Position numbers and translations under genes: made by a program
In this document: in pieces, positions 57,021-64,000 of the stretch
How the letters are laid out: each line of letters opens with the position of its first letter
Numbering within the stretch: the first letter of the stretch is position 1
Assembly: GCA_045648175.1 (NCBI GenBank)
Contig: JAZRNN010000016.1
Span: 1 to 64,000 of the forward strand
Direction: 5' to 3'
DNA length: 64,000 bases
Source of the DNA: SIG440 sp045648175
GTDB lineage: Bacteria; Bacillota; Clostridia; Monoglobales; Monoglobaceae
The notes under the pieces: generated by a model
Told to the model about the DNA's origin: nothing
Database searches by the model: none
The model's input: the letters and a program-made list of their open reading frames with translations, nothing else

Positions 57021-57827
57021 GTGGCAGAAATAAAAATGTGCTCATTAAGGAGCAGCAGCAAGGGAAATGCGACAATTGTATACAGTGAAACCACTAAAAT
57101 TTTGGTGGATTGCGGAATAAGCGGCAAAATATTGTGCGATGCAATGTGTCAGGCAGGACTTAATCCTGAAGAGATTGATGCAATGCTTATAACGCATGAA
57201 CACAGTGACCACACAAAAGGAGCAGGAGTTATTGCACGGAAATATAATATTCCCGTATTTGCCACCTATGGCTCTTGGTCTGCTATGGCAAACGCGATAG
57301 GCGAAATTCCTGATGGCTGCAGAAGGGTTTTTGATAAGGAAATATCCTTTAAAATAGGTGATATAACAGTTCGGGCATTTGATATTCCTCACGATGCTGC
57401 CGAGCCGGTTGGATACAGTTTTGAATGTGATGGATATAAAGCTGCGGTTGCCACCGATATTGGAATTATGTCGGATGAACTGATTAAAAATATAAAGGGT
57501 TGCCATACGGTTTTGCTTGAGTCAAATTATGATTTGTTTATGCTTGAGGCAGGTACATATCCATACGAGCTTAAATGCCGTATAAAAAGTGATAAGGGGC
57601 ATCTTTGCAATGAGGATGCGGCACTGACCGTTCGTGACCTGGTGAAAAGCGGAACTAAAAAGATAATTTTAGGGCATATAAGCCCTGAGAATAATTATCC
57701 TGATTTAGCATATGAAACCACAAAACTGTGCCTTGCAAGTAGTGGAATTATGGTTGGCAATGATGTGGAACTTTATGTGGCGAAAAAAGACGATATAGTT
57801 ATGACGGATGAATTATATATGAAATAA
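57021..57827 (+). CDS. walJ: MBL-fold hydrolase WalJ/YycJ
   Basis: A 268-residue metallo-beta-lactamase-fold protein of the YycJ type. It starts SLRSSSKGNATIV and has the metal motif THEHSDHTKG (about 58-67), VATDIG and a late LGHISPENN. In B. subtilis YycJ lies in the walRK operon and has been linked to DNA repair and cell-wall coordination. Here it follows murA and no walRK is nearby. It begins with GTG. Confidence 0.9.
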   Translation: MAEIKMCSLRSSSKGNATIVYSETTKILVDCGISGKILCDAMCQAGLNPEEIDAMLITHEHSDHTKGAGVIARKYNIPVFATYGSWSAMANAIGEIPDGCRRVFDKEISFKIGDITVRAFDIPHDAAEPVGYSFECDGYKAAVATDIGIMSDELIKNIKGCHTVLLESNYDLFMLEAGTYPYELKCRIKSDKGHLCNEDAALTVRDLVKSGTKKIILGHISPENNYPDLAYETTKLCLASSGIMVGNDVELYVAKKDDIVMTDELYMK

Positions 57828-57863
57828 AAAAGTCTTGCAACCGCAAAGTTGCAAGACTTTTGG
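57828..57863. terminator. Bidirectional intrinsic terminator
   Basis: A perfect 13-bp stem (57828-57840 with 57849-57861) with A and T runs, between the converging walJ and SPOCS-LysM genes. Confidence 0.9.
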
Positions 57864-57865
57864 TT

Positions 57866-59419
57866 TTATTTAAAAATATAAATTCTGTTTCCGGGTTTTA
57901 TACAGTCTGTTTCATTGCCGTTAAGTGCCAGAATTGCATCAGGTGTGGTACGATATTTTTTTGCAATATTCCACAGTGTATCATCGGGTTGCACAAAATA
58001 TACAACCATTGAAGGTGTGCAGGGTGCAGGGGCCTCGTCATCATAATCAATAGCAGAAACATATTTGCAACTGTCTGAATTAACTGCCTTAACACTCAGG
58101 GCAATGACCGAACGTATTTCAATATCACGTGCACCGGATATTGTGTAACTAAGATGTTCAAGTTCGGCCTTGGCATCACAGATGGATGTTTCCGAGACGC
58201 CTGCAATCTCAAAAGTGTGGCTAAAGGGCAGAACATGGGTGAAACCCGACAAAGGAGTATCTTTGTCGCATGTCAGGTAAACGGGATTATAGCTCACAAA
58301 GCCCGATACAGTTACCACGCCATTTTCTATCGTGACGTTTTCGATGCTTGGTATACCGCTGCAATCGCATATCTGGTGTATGTCTGGCAGATAGTCAGGC
58401 ACACAAATTTTTTCCCTTTGCGAAATGTTTGTGTGGGCGGTCTCGATAAGCTGCTCCATATAACATTCATCAGTTTCAATGGCAAGCTCACATTTTAGAC
58501 CATATGCATCACATATGGCATCACACTCTACAATTTCGGTGGCTTTAAAACAGGCTGCAAGTGTTATTTCTGTATTCAACAGACGCCTGTCACCATCGCT
58601 GTCACGGCTGATTTCGTGGTAGATGTTCTTAACTATATAATCAATTTCGGCGGACATATTTTCGGTGACACCGTCGACTTCCAGAATTTCTGTAAAGGGC
58701 GTGCTGTGCTCCATGCATTGAATGCTATTGTCTTCCGAATTGTCACAGTACATGGTGCACACATTTAGTTCGCCTTTGGCAATCACTTTGCCGTCAAGAA
58801 GTTTCATTTCAATAGGGTTGGGCTTGACGGTGATTCTGAGGACTTCACCTATATCGGGCTTGCCTGCGGGGACCTCAAGGCGTTCGCGGATTATAATATC
58901 ACGTTCGGCATCACAGCACGAATTACATATTTTAAGATGCTGCAGATTTGTCTGCACCCCTCCGTCACCATCAATAGCTGTTGCAATGTCCACATTTGAT
59001 GTGGTAGTTACCTTGATGTTCATACCGATTTTGTTGCGTATATTCAGCTTTCGGCTGTTCACGACGGTAAATTCAGGTGTATCACATTCCACCTCTGCAA
59101 CAAGGTTCATTCCGGGTTTTACCCCTTTGACATCAATTGTGTGGTTAAAATCCTGAGTACAACTTATTGACTTTACCGAGCCCAAAACGTTGCCATCGGG
59201 TATATAAAGGATATCCAATCGTATTATACCCTGAATAAAAACCTTGTCTGTTTGCAGGGTTTTTTGGGAAATAAATGCGTCAGAACTTACCCGAAGGACT
59301 TTTAGCACATCAGGCTTAACGTCGGGAACAATGACATCACATTCTACGGTGGTCTGACAATATCGGGAACAAACTACCCGAGAAAGGTTCAGATGCTCCT
59401 TTTTCAGCTTAACAGACAT
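57866..59419 (-). CDS. SPOCS (DUF3794) and LysM domain protein
   Basis: A 517-residue protein made of DUF3794/SPOCS repeats (about 25-120, 170-270, 320-430) and a C-terminal LysM domain (about 470-515, YFVQPDDTLWNIAKKY and NRIYIFK). It is related in plan to SafA/SpoVID-type spore-coat and cortex proteins. LysM binds peptidoglycan. ATG 59419 is preferred over 59434 because a GAGG site precedes it. It probably belongs to the sporulation programme. Confidence 0.85.
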   Translation of the reverse strand: MSVKLKKEHLNLSRVVCSRYCQTTVECDVIVPDVKPDVLKVLRVSSDAFISQKTLQTDKVFIQGIIRLDILYIPDGNVLGSVKSISCTQDFNHTIDVKGVKPGMNLVAEVECDTPEFTVVNSRKLNIRNKIGMNIKVTTTSNVDIATAIDGDGGVQTNLQHLKICNSCCDAERDIIIRERLEVPAGKPDIGEVLRITVKPNPIEMKLLDGKVIAKGELNVCTMYCDNSEDNSIQCMEHSTPFTEILEVDGVTENMSAEIDYIVKNIYHEISRDSDGDRRLLNTEITLAACFKATEIVECDAICDAYGLKCELAIETDECYMEQLIETAHTNISQREKICVPDYLPDIHQICDCSGIPSIENVTIENGVVTVSGFVSYNPVYLTCDKDTPLSGFTHVLPFSHTFEIAGVSETSICDAKAELEHLSYTISGARDIEIRSVIALSVKAVNSDSCKYVSAIDYDDEAPAPCTPSMVVYFVQPDDTLWNIAKKYRTTPDAILALNGNETDCIKPGNRIYIFK

Positions 59420-59483
59420 TTTTCTATACCTCATTTCACAAAAGTTTTTGTATAATACTATGTGAAATCAAGGGAATATATGC

Positions 59484-59888
59484 CTAAATTGAAAAATCAC
59501 CAAGGTCGATGTAATCCCCAAGCAAAACATAAACCAAAGCAAGAACAAGCAAAGGGTTGTCATCGTCGTTGCTTTCAAGAAACAAAAAAATCAGGGCAAT
59601 AAGAAGCAAATCCTCGGAGGACAAAAATCCCAGGATTTTTTTTGTATGGGGATTGTATATGTGTCGGGGTATTAACCCTAAAAGCGGCTCATAAGGAGAA
59701 TTCTTTTTGCTTTTTTCTTTGCATGGGTTAATACAGGTAGTGGATGTCGCAACTTCCTGATGTTGGTGAAGCGGCTTGTTATTTTGCATTGGCGTTGGCT
59801 TGGGCGCAGAAGGAGGGGGTACTCGGTTTGTCATGGCAGAAGGGTTGTTTCCCGATTTTTGTCCTGCAACAACATTCTTTTGTGACAT
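59484..59888 (-). CDS. Proline-rich small protein with hydrophobic tail, unknown
   Basis: A 134-residue protein: a polar Pro/Gln-rich first half, then two hydrophobic stretches (about 87-102 and 110-124) separated by an acidic ESNDDD turn. Such SEDLL-LIALIFL-type tails are seen in uncharacterised Clostridial proteins near sporulation genes. It lies between the SPOCS gene and two further small genes on the same strand. No function can be assigned. Confidence 0.6.
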   Translation of the reverse strand: MSQKNVVAGQKSGNNPSAMTNRVPPPSAPKPTPMQNNKPLHQHQEVATSTTCINPCKEKSKKNSPYEPLLGLIPRHIYNPHTKKILGFLSSEDLLLIALIFLFLESNDDDNPLLVLALVYVLLGDYIDLGDFSI

Positions 59889-59922
59889 ATTATTCTGGGT
59901 TGTGTTATAACGTCTGTATATT

Positions 59923-60318
59923 TTATATACCCCCCTTTCCGTTTGATTTAAAGGCTTTTAAAATCGATGTTATTTTAAGCAGCCTTGATGCCTGTTCAAG
60001 TTTTTCCTGACGGTTTTTTGTAAGAAACGGCTTAAGAGAAAGAAGGAAGGTATTTGAGGGACTTGCATCGCGGGTGTTCATCGCCTGTATAATACCGGAA
60101 ATTTTTGCAATAGTGTCAAAATCAAGTCCGTTGCCGATAGCTGCAAGGGAATCAGGCAGAGCACTGTTCGGATTGGCATTTGGGGACTCAGGAGTGCTTT
60201 CTTCTGCAGAGGATGAGAGCATACTGATAAGATTTTGTATCTGATTTTGTCCGTCGCTTGATGCAAGCATTCCCTGGATTTTTTCAAATGCGGCCGAAAA
60301 GTCGGGTGTTTCTTCCAT
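59923..60318 (-). CDS. Small helical protein, unknown (sporulation-linked cluster)
   Basis: A 131-residue, mostly helical protein with a polar Ser/Asn-rich middle (about 35-55) and a C-terminal block LLSLKPFLTKNRQEKLEQASRL, a pattern common in small Clostridial proteins of unknown role. Minus-strand GGAGG lies ahead of ATG 60318. It is 21 bases downstream of the next gene and co-directional. Confidence 0.6.
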   Translation of the reverse strand: MEETPDFSAAFEKIQGMLASSDGQNQIQNLISMLSSSAEESTPESPNANPNSALPDSLAAIGNGLDFDTIAKISGIIQAMNTRDASPSNTFLLSLKPFLTKNRQEKLEQASRLLKITSILKAFKSNGKGGI

Positions 60319-60339
60319 TTTACCTTTCCTCCTTAATAA

Positions 60340-60609
60340 TTATTTTTTCCGGACTATTTCATTCAGTTTTTTCATTAACAGTGGATTTTGGGCAAGTTGC
60401 TTTGCAAGTGCGGGATTATTTTGCAATTCCCTGGTGAGTTGGTCTGCATTAAGGTTTTTCAGTTGTTCTGAGGCATTTCCTGAACTCATTGCTTTTATTG
60501 CGGCTTCTGCTTGTTTAAGTTGTTCGGGCGAAAGACTTCCGCTAAGCTGTTTAAGACCCTGTGCAAGCATCTGGGGTGACATTTTTGAAATCATATCCTG
60601 AATATTCAT
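60340..60609 (-). CDS. Small Gln/Leu-rich helical protein, unknown
   Basis: An 89-residue protein (MNIQDMISKMSPQMLAQG at the start) with amphipathic helices and Asn/Gln-rich turns. It is the first gene of the minus-strand cluster leading to the SPOCS-LysM gene. GAAAGGAG lies upstream of ATG 60609. No family recognised. Confidence 0.6.
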   Translation of the reverse strand: MNIQDMISKMSPQMLAQGLKQLSGSLSPEQLKQAEAAIKAMSSGNASEQLKNLNADQLTRELQNNPALAKQLAQNPLLMKKLNEIVRKK

Positions 60610-60731
60610 AAAGGTTTGTTCTCCTTTCAAAAAATCTTTTATTCCATTAAACAGTATATGTGATTAAAACAAAATAGTGACAAAAACTTTTTGTTGTGAT
60701 AAAATAGAAGAGTGAAAGGTTGTGAAATGAT

Positions 60732-61190
60732 ATGAAAGCAATTATATTCAGTGATTCTCATGGTAGCTTTAATCCAATGATGAAAGCGATTGAGAATGAA
60801 GGGAAGGTGGACTTAATTATTCACGCTGGCGACGTGGTTAGGGATGCCGAAGATTTGCAGGCAACCTACCCAAGGATAGCTGTTGCTTATGTTAAGGGAA
60901 ATAATGACTGGTGGGATAACTCTGTGCCGGTGGACAGGGTATTTGAATTTGATGGTGTGAAAATTCTTTTGACCCACGGACATAATTACGGAGTCAAGTA
61001 TTCACTTGCCAAGCTGGTGCAAAAGGGAATTGAGTTAGAGGCGGATATTTGCATTTTTGGACATACTCATTCGGCCTGCAATGAACGAATTAACGGGACA
61101 ACTCTGTTCAATCCCGGAAGTGCCTCGAGACACTATGGCGTTCTTGAAACGGATAAAGGAAATTTCACACTAAAAGTTTGCGACATATAA
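60732..61190 (+). CDS. YfcE-type metallophosphodiesterase
   Basis: A 152-residue calcineurin-like phosphoesterase. The metal-site motifs are DSHG (7-10), HAGDVV (about 32-37), KGNNDWWD (about 56-63), THGHNYG (about 80-86) and GHTHSA (about 110-115). Family members act on phosphodiesters in vitro; the natural substrate is unknown. Divergent from the small-gene cluster. Confidence 0.92.
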   Translation: MKAIIFSDSHGSFNPMMKAIENEGKVDLIIHAGDVVRDAEDLQATYPRIAVAYVKGNNDWWDNSVPVDRVFEFDGVKILLTHGHNYGVKYSLAKLVQKGIELEADICIFGHTHSACNERINGTTLFNPGSASRHYGVLETDKGNFTLKVCDI

Positions 61191-61226
61191 AGTTTATAAA
61201 AAAATAAAAAAATTTTTAAAAAAGTG

Positions 61227-61255
61227 TTGACAAGCTATTTTATTTATGGTATTAT
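61227..61255 (+). promoter_or_regulatory. Promoter of the tRNA-Thr/tRNA-Tyr operon
   Basis: TTGACA (61227-61232), a 17-base spacer and TATTAT (61250-61255). A short hairpin (GCTG with CAGC) lies in the leader before the first tRNA. Confidence 0.8.
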
Positions 61256-61296
61256 AGTTTTTGCTGGTCGCAAGGTCAGCAAAATTAGTTAGGTAA

Positions 61297-61372
61297 GCTG
61301 GTGTAGCTCAATTGGCAGAGCAGCTGATTTGTAATCAGCAGGTTGCGGGTTCGAGTCCCATCACCAGCTCCA
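61297..61372 (+). tRNA. tRNA-Thr (anticodon TGT)
   Basis: A 76-base cloverleaf: acceptor GCTGGTG with CACCAGC, anticodon stem GCTGA/TCAGC, loop TTTGTAA giving TGT, encoded CCA. Second threonine isoacceptor in the window. Confidence 0.96.
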
Positions 61373-61379
61373 CTTATTT

Positions 61380-61464
61380 GGAGGGGTTCCCGAGTGGCCA
61401 AAGGGGGCAGACTGTAAATCTGTTGCTTCTAGCTTCGATGGTTCGAATCCATCTCCCTCCACCA
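61380..61464 (+). tRNA. tRNA-Tyr (anticodon GTA)
   Basis: An 85-base class II tRNA with a long variable arm. The acceptor GGAGGGG pairs with TCCCTCC; the anticodon loop CTGTAAA gives GTA. CCA is encoded. Seven bases after tRNA-Thr. Confidence 0.96.
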
Positions 61465-61500
61465 AAAACGACATTACTCAACAGAGTGATGTCGTTTTTT
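61465..61500 (+). terminator. Intrinsic terminator after tRNA-Tyr
   Basis: A 16-position stem with one mismatch (61464-61479 with 61484-61499), running into a T stretch. The first stem base touches the tRNA end. Confidence 0.85.
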
Positions 61501-61564
61501 ATCTGTTCATTGTTAACCCTGCTTTAAAAGCTATTAATTATCGTAAAGAGTATTTGTCAAAAAG

Positions 61565-61596
61565 AAAAAACGACTTGTCAAAACAAGTCGTTTTTT
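61565..61596 (-). terminator. Terminator of tRNA-Ser
   Basis: A perfect 14-bp stem (61565-61578 with 61583-61596), including A and T runs, directly abutting the 3' end of tRNA-Ser. Confidence 0.85.
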
Positions 61597-61687
61597 GGAG
61601 GAGAGGATGGGATTCGAACCCACGGTACGCTATAAACGTACACAGCATTTCCAATGCTCCGCCTTAAACCATCTCGTCCACCTCTCC
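61597..61687 (-). tRNA. tRNA-Ser (anticodon GGA)
   Basis: A 91-base class II tRNA on the minus strand with a long variable arm. The acceptor GGAGAGG pairs with CCTCTCC; the anticodon loop gives GGA. CCA is encoded, and position 73 reads as T. Confidence 0.93.
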
Positions 61688-61793
61688 GAGACCATAATAT
61701 TATACTATAGTTTTTTGAAAAAATCAATAGTTTGAATAAAAAAATTTGGGATATACTATATGGGACAATAATTTGAAAAGAGGTTTATGGACA

Positions 61794-62051
61794 GTGAAAG
61801 AGATTACTTATAAAATTAAGGATGAAGTGGGTATTCACGCAAGACCGGCAGGTCTTTTGGTGAAAAAAGCTTCCGAGTTCTCGTCTGAAATTATAATAGA
61901 GAAGGGCGAAAAAACGGTAGATGGAAAAAAGATTTTTGGTGTTATGTCTCTGAGTGCCAAATGCGGAGATGAAATAAAGTTGCGTATAAGTGGCAGTGAT
62001 GAGGAGCGAGCAACCGAAGAATTAGCGAAATTTCTTGCGGAAAATTTATAA
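61794..62051 (+). CDS. ptsH: HPr-family phosphocarrier lacking the regulatory serine
   Basis: An 85-residue HPr. The phosphotransfer site GIHARPAG (His near residue 14) is intact, so it can relay phosphate from enzyme I to sugar permeases. The second site, normally KSIMGVMSL with Ser46, reads KKIFGVMSL, with Lys in place of Ser. It therefore cannot be phosphorylated by HPr kinase for CcpA-type catabolite control. GTG 61794 fits an AGAGG site; a longer frame from 61746 lacks one. It is a lone gene with its own terminator. Confidence 0.9.
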   Translation: MKEITYKIKDEVGIHARPAGLLVKKASEFSSEIIIEKGEKTVDGKKIFGVMSLSAKCGDEIKLRISGSDEERATEELAKFLAENL

Positions 62052-62058
62052 CATTAAG

Positions 62059-62092
62059 AAACGGATGCGTCATTACAACACATCCGTTTTTG
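62059..62092 (+). terminator. Intrinsic terminator after ptsH
   Basis: A 9-bp stem (62059-62067 with 62081-62089) followed by a T run. Confidence 0.75.
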
Positions 62093-62183
62093 CGTGTTTA
62101 GGAGAAAAGCTTCCTTATTATATAATATATTTTATACAATAAAAAATTAGAACTAAAAAATTTAAAAAATTTAAAAAAAGTAC

Positions 62184-62213
62184 TTGACTTTTGTTGAAAA
62201 GTTATAGTATAAT
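62184..62213 (+). promoter_or_regulatory. Promoter of the S10 operon
   Basis: TTGACT (62184-62189), an 18-base spacer and TATAAT (62208-62213), about 300 bases before rpsJ. Confidence 0.75.
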
Positions 62214-62219
62214 AATTGA

Positions 62220-62517
62220 GCGTGACAAAGACATACGATGATTCTGGAGGTAGCAGTCCTTGATCTATCAGGGTACTGGAAATTTCGGAGGAGATTGTCC
62301 GGTTTTCAAAACAGGGCGGAAGGTCACACTTTCAATTGAATACAGCAAGATTTACGGGCTCAGTATGCTGGTGAGCTCGAATTGTGTTGTGTTTGTTGCC
62401 CCGAAACCGCATCTTTGTGAAAGCAAAAGTAAAGGTTCGGGTTTTATTATTTAGCTGTGCGAAACGCCCGGCACAGCGGAAGAAAATCAAAAGTAAATTT
62501 TGAAGGAGGGTACAACA
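62220..62517 (+). promoter_or_regulatory. Long structured leader of the S10 operon
   Basis: About 300 nt before rpsJ. It has a hairpin based on CCCGAA with TTCGGG (62400-62441 region) and a perfect 7-bp hairpin (62454-62460 with 62471-62477). A 64-codon TTG frame (62260-62454) has GGAGG nine bases upstream and stops at the second hairpin. This fits an autoregulatory ribosomal-protein leader, though I cannot match it to a described one. Confidence 0.55.
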
Positions 62518-62826
62518 ATGGCAGCTGAGAAGATCAGAATCAGACTTAAGGCTTATGACCACAATCTTATCGACCAGAGTGCTGAAAAGATTGTTGAAAC
62601 AGCCAAGAGAACAGGAGCTAAGGTTTCAGGACCTATCCCGCTCCCCACAAAGAAGGAAGTCGTTACAATCCTCAGAGCGGTTCACAAGTATAAGGACAGC
62701 CGTGAGCAGTTTGAACTTAGAACTCACAAGAGATTGATCGACGTTTTGGCACCCAACGCCAAGACAATTGACGCACTTAAGCACCTTGATTTGCCGGCAG
62801 GTGTAGACATCGAGCTCAAGATATAG
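62518..62826 (+). CDS. rpsJ: Ribosomal protein S10
   Basis: A 102-residue S10, the first gene of the S10 operon. It has IRIRLKAYDHNLIDQSAEKIVETAKRTGA and the C-terminal RTHKRLIDVLAPNAKTIDAL region. GAAGGAGGG precedes ATG 62518. S10 also acts as NusE in antitermination. Confidence 0.99.
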   Translation: MAAEKIRIRLKAYDHNLIDQSAEKIVETAKRTGAKVSGPIPLPTKKEVVTILRAVHKYKDSREQFELRTHKRLIDVLAPNAKTIDALKHLDLPAGVDIELKI

Positions 62827-62937
62827 TTGAGTATTTCCGGTAAGAAAAAATTTGGTCATGTTGGCGTAAATGCGTCAACCAATAACCCGCATGTATGTTT
62901 GATTTCAAACCGATGCGTGTGAATAGGAGGAAAAATT

Positions 62938-63573
62938 ATGAAAAAAGCAATCTTAGGCAAAAAGCTTGGTATGACACAGATTTTTGCAGAAGACGGTGCA
63001 CTCATCCCTGTTACAGTAATTGAAGCAGGTCCTTGCAGTGTAGTTCAGAAGAAGACAGCTGAAGTTGACGGTTATGTTGCGGTTCAGGTTGGCTTTGAGG
63101 ACAAGAGAGAAAAGTTAGTAAACAAGCCTATGAAGGGTCACTTTGCAAAAGCAGGTGTTGCTCCCAAGAGATACCTAAAGGAGCTTAAGCTTGACTTGGC
63201 AAGCGAAATTAATGTTGGCGACGAAATCAAAGTTGACATCTTTGAAGCAGGCGACATCCTTGACGTAACCGGCATCAGCAAGGGTCATGGATACGCAGGC
63301 ACAATCAAGAGATGGGGAACTCACAGAGGTCCTATGACTCATGGTAGCCATTATCACAGAGGCCCCGGTTCATTGGGTGCTTGTTCTTCACCTTCACGTG
63401 TGTTCAAGGGTAAGAAACTTCCCGGTCACTATGGTGTAGACAAGGTTACAATCCAGAACCTCAGTCTTGTTAAAGTAGATACAGAACGCAATCTTCTTTT
63501 GGTTAAGGGCTCAGTTCCCGGTCCCAAGGGTGGATTGTTGGTAGTTAAGAACGCAGTTAAGGCTAATGCCTAA
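62938..63573 (+). CDS. rplC: Ribosomal protein L3
   Basis: A 211-residue L3. It starts KKAILGKKLGMTQIFAEDG and has the KGHGYAGTIKRW...GPMTHGSHYHRGPGSLG core near the peptidyl-transferase region. A strong AGGAGG site precedes the ATG. The 111-base gap after rpsJ holds no gene. Confidence 0.99.
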   Translation: MKKAILGKKLGMTQIFAEDGALIPVTVIEAGPCSVVQKKTAEVDGYVAVQVGFEDKREKLVNKPMKGHFAKAGVAPKRYLKELKLDLASEINVGDEIKVDIFEAGDILDVTGISKGHGYAGTIKRWGTHRGPMTHGSHYHRGPGSLGACSSPSRVFKGKKLPGHYGVDKVTIQNLSLVKVDTERNLLLVKGSVPGPKGGLLVVKNAVKANA

Positions 63574-63598
63574 GCTGAGAGAGAGGAGGATATAAGAT

Positions 63599-64000
63599 AT
63601 GCCTACAGTAGCTTTATATAACACAACCGGCGCTAAGGTTGGTGATATAGAATTAAATGATAGCGTGTTTGGCGTAGAGGTGAGAGCCGACGTTATGCAC
63701 GAAGTAGTAGTAAACTACTTAGCAAATCAGAGACAGGGCACACAGAGCACAAAGACTCGTACAGAAGTCAGCGGCGGTGGCATCAAGCCCTGGAGACAGA
63801 AAGGCACAGGTCGTGCAAGACAGGGTAGTATCCGTGCTCCACAGTGGGTTGGCGGCGGCGTAGCGCTTGGTCCTAAGCCCAGAGATTACAGATACTCAGT
63901 AAACAAGAAGGTAAGAAGACTTGCTCTTAAGTCAGCTCTTTCTTCAAAAGTAGTTGATGGTGACATCATCGTTCTTGAAGATCTTAAACTTGATGAAATC
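63599..64000 (+). CDS. rplD: Ribosomal protein L4, N-terminal part (3' end outside window)
   Basis: The first 134 codons of L4. It starts MPTVALYNTTGAKVGDIELN and includes the RNA-binding loop with GIKPWRQKGTGRARQGS and RAPQWVGGGVALGP. The GAGAGGAGG site precedes ATG 63599. L4 is a known feedback regulator of S10 operons in some bacteria, of interest given the long leader. Confidence 0.98.
   Translation, partial: MPTVALYNTTGAKVGDIELNDSVFGVEVRADVMHEVVVNYLANQRQGTQSTKTRTEVSGGGIKPWRQKGTGRARQGSIRAPQWVGGGVALGPKPRDYRYSVNKKVRRLALKSALSSKVVDGDIIVLEDLKLDEI

Noticed and set aside
62260..62454. A 64-residue protein gene in the S10 leader
   Set aside because: TTG start, no recognisable family, and location in a structured leader; kept as part of the leader and listed as a finding only.
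1..64000. CRISPR arrays, insertion sequences, integrases
   Set aside because: No regularly spaced repeats, transposase or integrase frames were seen on either strand; only the phage head fragment at 35.3-35.6 kb.

Overview
The window looks like the chromosome of an endospore-forming anaerobe of the Firmicutes, class Clostridia, probably from a gut. The evidence is a low-to-moderate G+C content, strong Shine-Dalgarno sites, TTGACA-17-TATAAT promoters and many intrinsic terminators. Sporulation genes are present (spmA/spmB, gpr, spoVG, ytvI, a SPOCS-LysM protein, a BofC-like protein). The ribonucleotide reductase is the anaerobic NrdD/NrdG type, and there is a T-box and a GH29 fucosidase. The species cannot be named from the sequence alone. 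No CRISPR array, insertion sequence or intact prophage was seen.

Layout. 0-3 kb: end of ybeY, then dgkA-era-yqzL-recO and a short QueG-like Fe-S protein, co-directional and mostly overlapping. 3-10.7 kb: rpoC and rpoB on the minus strand, without rplJ/rplL in front, from a promoter that overlaps the opposing rsmA promoter. 10.8-17 kb: rsmA, yhbY, an LCP-family wall ligase, a glycosyltransferase-CsaB fusion and an ABC exporter. 17-24.7 kb: murC, spoVG, nrdDG with NrdR-like boxes, a small RNA, rnpB and serCA. 24.8-32 kb: paired half-size TauE/SafE proteins, ppx, tRNA-Thr(CGT), an SLH-anchored GHL10 protein, a Cu/Zn SOD-like protein, holA, a ComEC-like hydrolase and an NlpC/P60 hydrolase with a structured leader. 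32-38 kb: a T-box RNA in front of an XRE-cupin-acyl-CoA synthetase fusion, a second small RNA, a decayed phage gene, and a fucosidase with a divergent AraC regulator. 38-52.6 kb: housekeeping, wall and sporulation genes (trxA, exoA, a class A PBP, gpr, prmC, rsmE, ytvI, apgM, typA). 52.7-61 kb: a third small RNA, mscL, spmAB, murA with a structured leader, walJ and a sporulation-like cluster. 61-64 kb: tRNAs Thr, Tyr and Ser, an HPr lacking the regulatory serine, and the start of the S10 ribosomal operon.

How the genes fit together. The LCP ligase, the GT4-CsaB fusion and the SLH-domain hydrolase form a coherent set: CsaB-type enzymes pyruvylate the wall polysaccharide that SLH domains bind. 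Two observations stand out. First, three stand-alone RNAs of 156-164 nt (21844-21999 plus, 34966-35129 minus, 52789-52944 minus) share promoter layout, a rod-shaped fold, a conserved tail and a terminator. In each, the tail can pair with the apical part of the rod, and this pairing is kept by wobble and compensatory changes. They look like one dispersed RNA family that I cannot assign to a known class. Second, a T-box controls a regulator-like acyl-CoA synthetase fusion, an unusual target that suggests amino-acid-responsive activation of a carboxylic acid.
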